Source of the DNA: an uncultured Pseudomonadota bacterium
GTDB lineage: Bacteria; SAR324; NAC60-12
Length of the DNA stretch: 36,078 bases
Reading direction: 5' to 3'
Assembly (NCBI GenBank): GCA_913052275.1
Contig: CAJXDX010000003.1
Span: forward strand, 1-36,078
Each line of letters starts with the position of its first letter. Positions within the stretch are counted from its first letter, which is position 1. The notes under the pieces are model-generated. The model saw nothing but the letters and a program-made list of their open reading frames with translations. It did no database searches and was not told the DNA's origin. Positions 1-7,988 of the stretch are shown one piece after another. Both the position numbers and the translations under genes were made by a program.

Positions 1-1
1 G

Positions 2-850
2 CTGATATTTTTTGCCAGTATGGCTTTTCTCTTAGCAGGTTGTCCTCCAAAAGAACCACCTGCACCCGATCCTACTCCGCCTGAACCTGCATGTGAGGGA
101 GAAGAATGTCCATGTGAAGGAATGGAATGTGATGAAGAAGAAGAGGAGAAGGAGAAGGTTGAAGACAAGAAGGATGATCCACCTGATCCTCCACCTCCGC
201 CACCACCTGGACCTCTTCCTTGTGATGAAGATCCAAACAGAGACGAAAGGGAGGAATGTAAGGTTGAAGACAAGGAGGATGATCCACCAAAAGGTGATGG
301 ACTAGCATTTGTAAATAGAAATGAGGCTCAACCTGTGGAAGAAGAACCTAAACAAAAAGGTGATGGACTAGCATTTGTAAAGAGAAATAAAGCTCAAGCT
401 ATAGAACAGAAAAAAGAAGAAGAGCTAATTATAGAAGAAAAAGACGCAGATGAAAGTGTCCAACCACCGAAAGCTGAAGAAATCATGATCTTGCCTCCTG
501 AAGAATCAGATGCAGCCTTCAGTGAAATGGGAATGGTTTATTTTGCCTATGACAAGAGTGAAATAACTGCCGATTTTGAGGAAGTTATCCAGAAAAATTA
601 TGAATGGATCTATCAAAATCCAGATGTCCAGATTCAACTGGAAGGCCACTGTGATGAAAGAGGTACAAACGAATACAATCTGGCTTTAGGTGAACGGAGA
701 GCAAAAGCAGTCTTTGACTACCTTGTCAGCCTCGGAGCCAATCCTTCACAGTTTACAATAGTGAGTTTTGGTGAAGAAAGGCCAGTGGCTTATGGCAGCA
801 ACGAAGCTTCCTGGCGTCAAAATCGCAGAGTAGAGTTCACCCAATTGTAA
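2..850 (+). CDS. pal: Pal, peptidoglycan-associated lipoprotein (5' end cut by window)
   Basis: Outer-membrane lipoprotein whose OmpA-like domain binds peptidoglycan and TolB. The frame is open from base 2 and reads a hydrophobic stretch ending in the lipobox LLAGC (Cys codon at 41-43). The first ATG at 20 would leave only seven residues before that Cys, so the true start, with a basic n-region, probably lies upstream of the window. The C-terminal ~110 residues are a full OmpA/Pal domain with the signature EGHCDERGTNEYNLALGERR. Between lipobox and domain lies an unusually long linker of about 160 residues that is acidic, proline-rich and Cys-containing, with a 22-residue tandem repeat (KGDGLAFV...). 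Typical Pal is about 170-180 residues; this one exceeds 270. It heads pal-tolQ-tolR. Confidence 0.9.
   Translation: MIFFASMAFLLAGCPPKEPPAPDPTPPEPACEGEECPCEGMECDEEEEEKEKVEDKKDDPPDPPPPPPPGPLPCDEDPNRDEREECKVEDKEDDPPKGDGLAFVNRNEAQPVEEEPKQKGDGLAFVKRNKAQAIEQKKEEELIIEEKDADESVQPPKAEEIMILPPEESDAAFSEMGMVYFAYDKSEITADFEEVIQKNYEWIYQNPDVQIQLEGHCDERGTNEYNLALGERRAKAVFDYLVSLGANPSQFTIVSFGEERPVAYGSNEASWRQNRRVEFTQL
289..398 (+). repeat. 66-base in-frame tandem repeat in the Pal linker
   Basis: The unit beginning AAAAGGTGATGGACTAGC starts at 289 and again at 355, an exact 66-base (22-residue) period. Each copy encodes KGDGLAFV followed by N/K-R-N-E/K-AQ. The second copy is partial and diverges after about 398. 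A separate imperfect repeat encoding KVEDK(K/E)DDPP lies at about 158-183 and 264-289. In-frame periodicity suggests linker growth by slippage or unequal recombination. Confidence 0.85.
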
Positions 851-893
851 ATACTTTGGAGCTACATCAGTAACTTTGATAACCCCTTGAATC

Positions 894-1622
894 ATGCTCA
901 CCGAATGGCTAGGCGAAACGAGCATAGTCGGACTGGTACTTGGTGGAAGTTTCATCGCGAAACTGGTGTTGTTCATTTTGGCTTTAATGTCGGCCCTTTC
1001 CTGGGCCGTCATAATTATAAAGGCCCTTCAGTATTTTAGTATCCGCAAACAGGATCAGAAATTCTACCGGCTTTACCTCAACGAATCCAACCTTAATCAA
1101 ATCAAAAATATATCAGCAGAATATCCCTATTCTGCTTTCTCATTCATGTTTACTGCAACCTATAAGGAAGCAGCCAGAATGATTCAGCGAATACAGCGAT
1201 CTTCCCCTGATATTTCTGAAAGCAACTCAATGCTTCCTCATCTCAGCACACAGTTGCAGCGAGTGATAGAGCAGAGTATCAATGAAAGATACTCCTTGAT
1301 TGAAAACAGATTGAATATTCTAGCAACAATATCCAGTGCTGCTCCATTTGTAGGGCTCTTTGGAACTGTCCTTGGAATTATCAACTCCTTTCAGAGCATA
1401 GGAACTACTGGCGTGACGAGCTTAGCTGCTGTTGCTCCGGGAATTTCGGAGGCACTGGTTGCCACCGCTGCAGGCTTGCTGGCCGCAATACCTGCACTTA
1501 TGGGCTACAATTATTTTCGGAATCAGTCTCGTGTCTTAACTAATACCATGCGGAATTATGGCATGGAACTTACTAATCGATTTGAATGGATTGTACATGG
1601 GAGGCTCCTGGGAAGAGAATGA
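894..1622 (+). CDS. tolQ: TolQ/ExbB-family proton channel subunit
   Basis: Inner-membrane subunit of the TolQRA motor, which uses proton motive force to drive outer-membrane constriction. The 242-residue product has an N-terminal membrane helix (about residues 8-42), a cytoplasmic loop, and two further helices in the MotA/TolQ/ExbB domain. The motif AAPFVGLFGTVLGIINSF and the following GISEALVATAAGLLAAIPAL are diagnostic. Length is typical for TolQ. It lies 43 bases after pal and overlaps the next gene by 26 bases, so tolQ and tolR are very likely translationally coupled. No clear ribosome binding site precedes the ATG. Tol assignment over ExbB rests on the neighbouring pal. Confidence 0.9.
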   Translation: MLTEWLGETSIVGLVLGGSFIAKLVLFILALMSALSWAVIIIKALQYFSIRKQDQKFYRLYLNESNLNQIKNISAEYPYSAFSFMFTATYKEAARMIQRIQRSSPDISESNSMLPHLSTQLQRVIEQSINERYSLIENRLNILATISSAAPFVGLFGTVLGIINSFQSIGTTGVTSLAAVAPGISEALVATAAGLLAAIPALMGYNYFRNQSRVLTNTMRNYGMELTNRFEWIVHGRLLGRE

Positions 1623-2031
1623 ACCTCTGAGTGAAATCAATGTGACGCCTTTCGTTGACGTCCTGTTGGTGCTATTAATCATCTTCATGGTAACTGCACC
1701 AATTGTCAACCATGTGATTCAAGTGGACCTCCCCGAAGACAGTTACAACAAGGACGTAATGAAACCTCTGCAGGAGCCCCTTAAATTGGTGATAGACAAA
1801 TCTGGAGTATTATATATTGGAAAAACGCGTATTGGAGATAGTGCCGAAGAAGAAAGTCAAATTGTGCTGAAGGATAGAGTACAACAATGGACCAGAGGAA
1901 AGAAACAGCCCTGGCTAGTTGATGTGGAAGCTGATGAAAAAGTTGATTACGGATCTATTGTTCCGGTAATTGCCAGGCTTAAAGAATTGGATGTAAGCAT
2001 GAACCTGGTTATTCGCCCAAAACCCAAATAA
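1597..2031 (+). CDS. tolR: TolR/ExbD-family motor subunit
   Basis: Partner of TolQ, with one N-terminal membrane helix and a periplasmic domain. I chose the ATG at 1597 (MGGSWEENEPLSEINVTPF), giving 144 residues; an earlier ATG at 1558 would add 13 residues unlike any ExbD/TolR start and lies deeper inside tolQ. The motif INVTPFVDVLLVLLIIFMV contains the helix with the conserved proton-relay Asp. The C-terminal part ends in a basic RPKPK tail. The 26-base overlap with tolQ implies coupled translation. tatA converges 15 bases downstream. Confidence 0.88.
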   Translation: MGGSWEENEPLSEINVTPFVDVLLVLLIIFMVTAPIVNHVIQVDLPEDSYNKDVMKPLQEPLKLVIDKSGVLYIGKTRIGDSAEEESQIVLKDRVQQWTRGKKQPWLVDVEADEKVDYGSIVPVIARLKELDVSMNLVIRPKPK

Positions 2032-2046
2032 ATCTATCTTTTCTTT

Positions 2047-2286
2047 TCAGCTGTTTTCTTTATTCGCTATAGTGGAATCTTCCTTGATAACGGTATTATC
2101 TTCTGCGTTTGCAGCAGAATTATCATCTATTTTAACCTTCTCTTCTTTATTTTTCTTCGTTGCTTTTTTGAAATTGGTTATCATTCCACCAAGTCCTTCG
2201 CCAATCAGGGGCAAGCGTTTTGCTCCAAATAAAACTACTACGATTGCTAAAACGATTAAAAGTTCCCAAACACCCAAACCAAACAT
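2047..2286 (-). CDS. tatA: TatA, twin-arginine translocase pore subunit
   Basis: Small membrane protein of the Tat export system, which translocates folded proteins. The 79 residues start MFGLGVWELLIVLAIVVVLFGAKRLP: a short N-terminal helix, the FG hinge, then an amphipathic helix (LIGEGLGGMITNFKKATKK) and a charged tail, exactly the TatA/TatE plan. It is not TatB, which would have a Glu in the helix and a longer tail. A GGAG ribosome binding site sits about 8 bases before the ATG, one of the better ones in the window. No tatB or tatC is nearby. Divergent from fliN and convergent with tolR. Confidence 0.92.
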   Translation of the reverse strand: MFGLGVWELLIVLAIVVVLFGAKRLPLIGEGLGGMITNFKKATKKNKEEKVKIDDNSAANAEDNTVIKEDSTIANKENS

Positions 2287-2365
2287 TTTGAACGCTCCAT
2301 CTTTTTTTGTAATTTGTTATAAAAATATAGTAAAGTACAATAATATTACAGTCAAACTTAACCGC

Positions 2366-2390
2366 GAGATGATTGCATGATTATCATCTC
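2366..2390. promoter_or_regulatory. 8-bp inverted repeat between tatA and fliN
   Basis: GAGATGAT (2366-2373) and ATCATCTC (2383-2390) are perfect inverted arms separated by 9 bases, in the 145-base divergent region between tatA and fliN. It has no following T-run, so an operator or mRNA hairpin is more likely than a terminator. Function is inferred only. Confidence 0.4.
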
Positions 2391-2431
2391 ATGTCAACTT
2401 CTAAAATTCAGTTATCTTTAATATTGGAAAT

Positions 2432-2722
2432 ATGAGTGCCGAATCTTCAATACAGAACTCTTTACAGCACAAGCTGGATTTTTTGGCAGACGCACCACAA
2501 GTGATGCAGGCTGAAATTGCACGCTCTCAGGTTTCACTTTATGATGTTATGCTCTGGAAACAAGGCACCGTTGTGAAATTTGACAAAATAGTAGGCTCAA
2601 CGATTGATGTGTTAATAGGGGACCGTCTGATTGCCAGGGGAGAAGTTGTTGTTGTTAACGACCGCTATGGTGTGAGGATCAACGAAATAACTCATCCGGA
2701 TGAAAAACCTCATACAGAATGA
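2432..2722 (+). CDS. fliN: FliN-type flagellar motor switch protein
   Basis: Component of the cytoplasmic C-ring of the flagellar motor, which sets rotation direction with FliM and FliG. The 96 residues are almost entirely a SpoA (FliN/FliM C-terminal) domain: a segment on VxxEIARSQVSLYDVM, then GTVVKFDKIVGSTIDVLIGDRLIARGEVVVVNDRYGVRI, matching the family core. It is shorter than enterobacterial FliN (about 137 residues), lacking most of the N-terminal extension. It stands alone here with no flagellar neighbours, so a type III secretion SctQ-like role cannot be formally excluded, but the match is to FliN. hemL converges on it. Confidence 0.85.
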   Translation: MSAESSIQNSLQHKLDFLADAPQVMQAEIARSQVSLYDVMLWKQGTVVKFDKIVGSTIDVLIGDRLIARGEVVVVNDRYGVRINEITHPDEKPHTE

Positions 2723-2782
2723 AAATAATTCTTTGCTTTTTAAGATCAGTTTTAGGTCAAATTATCAACTCGAAAAAATTTG

Positions 2783-4063
2783 CTAGTCTTTAAAAGCCTT
2801 TCTGAACGCTGAGGCAGTTCTTTCCAGATCTTCATCTGAATGTGCAGTTGAAATAAAAAGGGATTCAAAAGCTGATGGTGGTAAATAAATGCCCTGCTTC
2901 AGCATATTCTGGAAAAATCTAGTAAACTTTTCCGTATCAGAATTAAGTGCTTCCTGGAAATTACGCACTGCATTTTCTGCAAAAAAATACCCAAACATAC
3001 CACCGATTGACTGTGTCTGAATTTGAATTCCGGCAGTCTCAGCTGCTGTTGTCAGCTCTTCACAAAGCCATGCTGTTTTTTGGCCAAGCTCAGGATATGG
3101 ATTCTGCTCTTTCAGTATTTCCAAAGTTGTTAAACCTGCTGTTACCGCAAGTGGATTTCCAGACAAAGTTCCTGCCTGATATATTGGTCCTGAAGGTGCA
3201 ACCTGAAGCATAATATCCTGGCGTCCACCGTATGCTCCTACAGGCAGACCTCCACCAATAACCTTTCCAAAAATACTTAAGTCTGGAACAATGCCAAACA
3301 GTGATTGTGCTCCTCCAAAATCAATACGAAAACCACTCATCACCTCATCAAATATCAGCAAAATTCCTTCACGATCGCATAAATCACGCAGACCTTGCAG
3401 AAATCCATGTTCCGGAGGTATCATGCCCATATTCCCTGCTACAGGTTCAAGAATAATGGCGGCGATATCCTGAGAGTTTTCTTCTGTAATTCTGATAACA
3501 GAGTCCAGATCGTTGAATTTAGCCTGAAGTGTATGTTCGACAAAAGAAACTGGAACTCCCGGAGAGTCTGGAATTCCTAATGTCATTGCTCCGGAACCTG
3601 CCTTTACAAGAAGAGGGTCAACGCTGCCGTGATAGCAGCCCTCAAATTTAATTATTTTATCACGTTTAGTATAACCGCGAGCCAAACGCAGAACTGCCAT
3701 TGCTGCTTCTGAACCGGAATTTACCAGGCGAATCATTTCCACACTGGGTACAGCTTCACATATCATTTCAGCTAACAAAATCTCACCTTCAGTTGGCGCA
3801 CCAAAAGAAGTGCCATTGTCCAGAGTTTCTTTAAGTTTGCTGACTACTTCCGGGTTGGCGTGTCCAAGAATCATTGGCCCCCACGAACCCACGTAGTCAA
3901 TATATTCGTTTCCATCCTTGTCAAAGAGTTTTGATCCCTGGCCCCTTGTAATGAATAAGGGAGTCATATTCACAGATTTAAAAGCACGGACAGGACTGTT
4001 TACTCCTCCAGGAAGTCTTTGCTGGGCTAGAGAAAATAACTTTGTAGATTGTGTGATCTGCAT
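2783..4063 (-). CDS. hemL: Glutamate-1-semialdehyde 2,1-aminomutase
   Basis: PLP enzyme converting glutamate-1-semialdehyde to 5-aminolevulinate, the last step of the C5 route to heme. The 426-residue product is full length. It has RLPGGVNSPVRAF near the N-terminus, the cofactor-binding NSGSEAAMAVLRLARG, the YHGSVD region, DEVMSGFR, and the PLP lysine in FGKVIGGGLPVGAYGG (K267). It is single in its strand block, convergent with fliN and divergent from a lipoprotein gene. Presence of this enzyme indicates tRNA-Glu-dependent rather than ALA-synthase heme synthesis. No ribosome binding site is visible before the ATG. Confidence 0.96.
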   Translation of the reverse strand: MQITQSTKLFSLAQQRLPGGVNSPVRAFKSVNMTPLFITRGQGSKLFDKDGNEYIDYVGSWGPMILGHANPEVVSKLKETLDNGTSFGAPTEGEILLAEMICEAVPSVEMIRLVNSGSEAAMAVLRLARGYTKRDKIIKFEGCYHGSVDPLLVKAGSGAMTLGIPDSPGVPVSFVEHTLQAKFNDLDSVIRITEENSQDIAAIILEPVAGNMGMIPPEHGFLQGLRDLCDREGILLIFDEVMSGFRIDFGGAQSLFGIVPDLSIFGKVIGGGLPVGAYGGRQDIMLQVAPSGPIYQAGTLSGNPLAVTAGLTTLEILKEQNPYPELGQKTAWLCEELTTAAETAGIQIQTQSIGGMFGYFFAENAVRNFQEALNSDTEKFTRFFQNMLKQGIYLPPSAFESLFISTAHSDEDLERTASAFRKAFKD

Positions 4064-4192
4064 GAAGGTTGCACTTATTGTAAAGAAGAGTTTTTCAAGA
4101 GTTGATTAATTTTGTTGTATAAATGAGGCTTTCTTAAACTGGTAGTTTGTAGAACGAGCAGAATGTTGTCAAGACTTCACTAAAGAAAATTA

Positions 4193-4510
4193 ATGCGCAG
4201 CATACTTCTTTTAATTCTGTTTAGCTTAATTTTGATCATAGGCTGTGCCACGGTTCAGCAGAACTACCAAACATTTTATGATCCTGAATACAAGGTAATA
4301 GATCGTGGGGAGCTTGATGTCAAAGTATTAAGCCGTGCATGTTCAGGCACATTTGAGGACGCGTTGTCTGCAGCAAAGAATAACGGGAAATTTCACCTGC
4401 GCAGTGTTGTTGGGAATCAAAACCATAGGATAAAATATAAGGAAGTTCGCAGCTACAACAAACAGGACAAAATCTGTGTGGAAATGAGTGCATCATCTTT
4501 TCCTCCTTAA
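4193..4510 (+). CDS. Small lipoprotein of unknown function
   Basis: A 105-residue product beginning with a hydrophobic signal sequence and a lipobox (LIIGC, Cys at residue 18), so it should be lipid-modified and exported. The mature part has no family I recognise. It contains two further Cys residues (in SRACSG and KICVEM) that could form a disulfide, and ends in a short Pro-rich tail. It is divergent from hemL and lies 200 bases before lon. The start is an ATG right before MRSILLLILF; no clear ribosome binding site. I am confident that it is a lipoprotein, but not of any role. Confidence 0.75.
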   Translation: MRSILLLILFSLILIIGCATVQQNYQTFYDPEYKVIDRGELDVKVLSRACSGTFEDALSAAKNNGKFHLRSVVGNQNHRIKYKEVRSYNKQDKICVEMSASSFPP

Positions 4511-4597
4511 TATCAAAATCTAATACCAGGGAAGCTGATCTTTGATTTCTTGATTTTTTGTAAAGTCATCGATAAAGTAAAATATCATTCTCTGAAC

Positions 4598-4627
4598 TTG
4601 GCAGTTTTCTTGTTTATGTAATAATAT
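4598..4627 (+). promoter_or_regulatory. Candidate promoter for lon
   Basis: TTGGCA (4598-4603) and TAATAT (4622-4627) are separated by 18 bases, a plausible sigma-70-type pair 80 bases before lon. The -10 falls inside a perfect palindrome (4617-4631). No sigma-32-type heat-shock promoter was seen. Prediction by eye only. Confidence 0.35.
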
Positions 4628-4631
4628 TACA
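4617..4631. promoter_or_regulatory. 15-bp perfect palindrome upstream of lon
   Basis: TGTAATAATATTACA is symmetric about the central A, with 7-bp arms. It overlaps the candidate -10 of lon, the usual place for a repressor operator. A near copy (13 of 15 bases) occurs at 2336-2350 between tatA and fliN. Confidence 0.45.
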
Positions 4632-4709
4632 AAAAGCAGGCATTTTCATTTTGATCACAGTACAAGAATTATCATTTTCTTAAACACATAGTCAAATTCA
4701 AGGTAGTTC

Positions 4710-7172
4710 ATGCCCGGAGAAGTCCAAGACAAATCTACTGCTCCAAAACAGTTAGCTCTTCCAATGTTGCCAATGAGAGATATTGTGGTGTTCCCCCACA
4801 TGACTGCACCATTTTTCATTGGGCGTACACTCTCAATAGCCTCTCTGGAAAAAGCCCTTGCGGGAGACAGGCAAATTTTTGTTGTTGCTCAAGAGGATCC
4901 ACTGGTTGAAGAGCCTGAAGCAAAGGATTTGTTTCGTGTAGGCACTATTGGCCAGGTCCTGCAGATCATGCGACTCCACAATGGAACCATTAAAGCTTTG
5001 TTTGAGGCAAAAACAAGGGGACGTCTGATTGAGGCGCATATGGAAGAACCACATTTTGCCGCAGTTGTGGAACCAATTCCTGAAAATGTTTCAAGGGCAC
5101 CCGAATTGATTGCTCTCAGCAAAAATGTTCGTACCGAGTTCAAGCGTTATCTTAAGGACGTCAAGCGCCGTACTGAGGGAATTGAAAAATTGTCCATAGA
5201 CTCAGACGAACCGCTTATCCTTGCCGACAGAATTGCTCCGCTTTTAAACATGGAATTGAGAAAGAAGCAGGATTTGCTGGAAAATGCTGATCCAAAAAAA
5301 CGTCTGGAAATAGTCTACGGACGAATGCTTGAGGAAAAAGAATTTAAAAAAGTAGAAAGGAAACTGAAGGAAAGAGTTCAGGGACAGATTGGAAGGACTC
5401 AAAAAGAATATTACCTCAATGAACAAGTCAAGGCTATTCAAAAAGAGTTGGGGCATGGGGAAGACGGCAAAGCAGAAATGGAAGAGTATGCTAAAAAGAT
5501 TGAGGAGGTTAAGCTTTCAGCTGAAGCCAAAGAAATGGCGGAAAAAGAACTGAAAAAACTCAAAATGATGCCTTCCATGTCATCTGAAGCAAACGTGGTA
5601 CGCAACTATCTTGACTGGTTGATTTGTATGCCATGGGACGAAAAGACTGAAGATAATTTTGACTTGGGAAAAGCCGAAAAAGTTTTGGATGCGCGGCATT
5701 ATGGTTTGGAAAAAGTAAAAGAACGTATTATTGAGTATCTTGCAGTCGCACAGCAGGTGGGGAAAATGAAAGGACCGATTATTTGTCTGGTAGGACCGCC
5801 TGGTGTAGGCAAAACATCTCTTGCTCGCTCTGTTGCAGAAGCGTTAGGAAGAAAATTTGCCCATGTAAGTCTTGGAGGGGTACGTGACGAAGCTGAAATC
5901 AGAGGACACCGCAGAACTTACATTGGTGCTATGCCCGGGAAAGTGATTCAGTCTCTGCGCAAAGTGAAATATAAAAATCCACTGCTGCTCTTTGATGAAA
6001 TTGACAAAATGACTTATGGGGTGATGGGAGACCCAGCTGCAGCCCTGCTTGAAGTACTTGACCCTGAACAAAACCACACTTTCATGGATCATTATTTAGA
6101 AGTAGAGTTTGATGTCTCGGATGTACTGTTTTTTTGCACTGCAAATGTTGCGCAGAACATTCCACCAGCGCTAAAAGATCGAATGGAAGTTATCATGCTT
6201 TCAGGCTACACAGAGTTGGAAAAAGAACATATTGCTCGTGAACATCTGCTTCCAAAACAAATGGATGAAAATGGTCTCACAGTTAAAAAGATTCAGTTTC
6301 AGCAAAAAGCTATCCTTGACATTATTCGCAGTTATACCAGAGAAGCCGGAGTCAGGAACCTGGAAAGGGAGATCGCAAAAACATGTCGTAAGGTTGCAAC
6401 ACAACTGGTTAAGAAGACAAATCTCAGCAAAGTAGTGGTTACATCAAAACGTGTACAGAAATTCTTGGGAGTACCACGTTACAAACATGCAAAAGCTGAA
6501 GAACAAAACGAAATTGGCACTACATGTGGATTGGCATGGACACAGGCAGGCGGGGAACTCCTTGTTACCGAAGTGAATATCATGAAAGGTACGGGAAAGT
6601 TACAGTTGACCGGAAAGCTTGGAGATGTGATGAAAGAATCAGCACAGGCTGCGCTGAGTTATGTGCGAACGAATGCAAACAGGCTGGGAATTTTTTCTTC
6701 AGTATTTGAAAAAACAGATATTCACATTCACGTACCGGCAGGAGCTGTACCCAAAGACGGTCCCTCTGCCGGGGTTACAATAGCGACTTCTTTGGTCAGT
6801 GCATTTACCAGTATCCCGGTTAGGAATGAAGTTGCTATGACCGGAGAAACAACTTTGCGGGGCAAGGTACTGGCAATAGGAGGATTAAAAGAAAAACTTC
6901 TTGCTGCAAAACGAGGTGTCATTTCCACTGTAATTATTCCGGATAAAAACAAGAAAGATCTTAGTGAAATTCCGGAAGAAATCCAGAATGGGCTGGAAAT
7001 AATCCCGGTAAATACAGTGGAAGAAGTATTAAATATATCACTTGAGCGTTTCCCCAGCCCGGTAATTGATCCTGTATCTGAAGATGAAGAAGGTTCCAAT
7101 AAAGAAAGTCCGGGAGCAACCATCTTACCTGAAACTGAATCCTCAGATTCCCCCAGAACTTATGATGCATAA
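4710..7172 (+). CDS. lon: Lon ATP-dependent protease
   Basis: Cytoplasmic AAA+ serine protease that degrades misfolded and regulatory proteins. The 820 residues contain, in order: the N-terminal substrate domain (LPMLPMRDIVVFPHM), a helical region (about 190-300), Walker A GPPGVGKT (362-369), Walker B LLLFDEIDK (D429, E430), and the C-terminal protease domain with catalytic Ser in PKDGPSAG (S686) and Lys in GGLKEKLLAAKR (K729), 43 residues apart as in E. coli Lon. A poorly conserved acidic tail of about 35 residues follows. AAGG lies about 6 bases before the ATG. It heads a plus-strand block with the R3H gene. Confidence 0.98.
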   Translation: MPGEVQDKSTAPKQLALPMLPMRDIVVFPHMTAPFFIGRTLSIASLEKALAGDRQIFVVAQEDPLVEEPEAKDLFRVGTIGQVLQIMRLHNGTIKALFEAKTRGRLIEAHMEEPHFAAVVEPIPENVSRAPELIALSKNVRTEFKRYLKDVKRRTEGIEKLSIDSDEPLILADRIAPLLNMELRKKQDLLENADPKKRLEIVYGRMLEEKEFKKVERKLKERVQGQIGRTQKEYYLNEQVKAIQKELGHGEDGKAEMEEYAKKIEEVKLSAEAKEMAEKELKKLKMMPSMSSEANVVRNYLDWLICMPWDEKTEDNFDLGKAEKVLDARHYGLEKVKERIIEYLAVAQQVGKMKGPIICLVGPPGVGKTSLARSVAEALGRKFAHVSLGGVRDEAEIRGHRRTYIGAMPGKVIQSLRKVKYKNPLLLFDEIDKMTYGVMGDPAAALLEVLDPEQNHTFMDHYLEVEFDVSDVLFFCTANVAQNIPPALKDRMEVIMLSGYTELEKEHIAREHLLPKQMDENGLTVKKIQFQQKAILDIIRSYTREAGVRNLEREIAKTCRKVATQLVKKTNLSKVVVTSKRVQKFLGVPRYKHAKAEEQNEIGTTCGLAWTQAGGELLVTEVNIMKGTGKLQLTGKLGDVMKESAQAALSYVRTNANRLGIFSSVFEKTDIHIHVPAGAVPKDGPSAGVTIATSLVSAFTSIPVRNEVAMTGETTLRGKVLAIGGLKEKLLAAKRGVISTVIIPDKNKKDLSEIPEEIQNGLEIIPVNTVEEVLNISLERFPSPVIDPVSEDEEGSNKESPGATILPETESSDSPRTYDA

Positions 7173-7247
7173 AGTTGATGCAGCAGGTTTGACAGATGAA
7201 TCTCAGTTATTCCTGCCGACATCACAAGTAAAATTATGTTGGAGTGT

Positions 7248-7281
7248 AAAACTGCTGACTTATGCATGCAGTTTTAACTGC
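7248..7281. other. Overlapping inverted repeats between lon and the R3H gene
   Basis: AAAACTGC (7248-7255) pairs perfectly with GCAGTTTT (7268-7275), and the same GCAGT can instead pair with ACTGC at 7277-7281 across a TTTA loop. The two hairpins are mutually exclusive. It could be a weak lon terminator or a leader structure for the gene at 7297; there is no long T-run. Confidence 0.4.
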
Positions 7282-7296
7282 AAAGTTATTTAAAAA

Positions 7297-7749
7297 ATGC
7301 CCGTGTTTGATGATATGGAATTGAGCAGTTCTGATGTGGAACTGATTGCTGAGATTAATGATGCACTTGTGCGATTTGTCAAATCTGAAGAGACTCATCT
7401 GCAACTGGAACCTATGAATTCATTTCGCAGACGAATGGTTCATAAAATAGGTACAAAATACAAACTAACTTCTGAATCAACAGGAGAAGGAATAAATCGT
7501 TCAGTTAGTCTGAGGAAAACAGAACTTACAGAAATCCCGGAAAATATAATACAAAATAATGTTATTGATCGGGGAATAGAAATATTTTACGCAAAGCCGG
7601 GGACAGAAATTGTTTTGAGAAAAGACGGCAGCTTCGGTATAGCGCTTAATGAGCGGGAACCCCGGATTCTGGACAGACGTCCTGTTGAAGATGGAGAATT
7701 CCGCATACGTCAAAATAAAATTGTATGCAGGCATGACAGCAACTGGTAA
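7297..7749 (+). CDS. Stand-alone R3H-domain nucleic-acid-binding protein
   Basis: A 150-residue protein with an R3H domain at about residues 25-70: the segment LEPMNSFRRRMVHKIGTKY followed by LTSESTGEGINRSVSL carries the conserved Arg-x3-His spacing and the downstream Ser-Glu-Gly-Glu turn. R3H domains bind single-stranded nucleic acid. In bacteria R3H usually sits behind a KH domain in Jag/KhpB, but there is no KH here and no yidC or rnpA neighbourhood. The C-terminal half (about 80-150) is of no family I know. It follows lon by 124 bases and may be cotranscribed. No ribosome binding site is evident. Confidence 0.75.
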   Translation: MPVFDDMELSSSDVELIAEINDALVRFVKSEETHLQLEPMNSFRRRMVHKIGTKYKLTSESTGEGINRSVSLRKTELTEIPENIIQNNVIDRGIEIFYAKPGTEIVLRKDGSFGIALNEREPRILDRRPVEDGEFRIRQNKIVCRHDSNW

Positions 7750-7988
7750 GAACCGGGGATTCTTTCCAAATTGTATCTTTCCTTAATCTAACGTACTCCT
7801 TCCTTCCAAATGTAAATATTAGATTTTGTGAATGATTGTCCATTTGCGAATTACATAAAAAATTCACATAACTTCTGAAAAACATTAAATAGCTGATTTT
7901 AAATTCAGACTGTTCAAAACTGCTTATGTTAATAATCATTTGAATGTCTGAACTTTGAAAAAACTTAAATAAAGTACTTTAACCGGTC

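Noticed and set aside
72-308. Minus-strand ORF rich in His/Leu opposite the pal linker
   Set aside because: Shadow of the repetitive, biased pal coding sequence; the plus frame has the lipobox and domain continuity.
1558-1596. Upstream ATG extension of tolR
   Set aside because: The 13 extra residues translate tolQ-overlapping sequence unlike any TolR N-terminus; the ATG at 1597 fits the family.
6728-7123. 131-codon minus-strand ORF inside lon
   Set aside because: Lies wholly opposite the Lon protease domain, whose motifs are intact; no family features.
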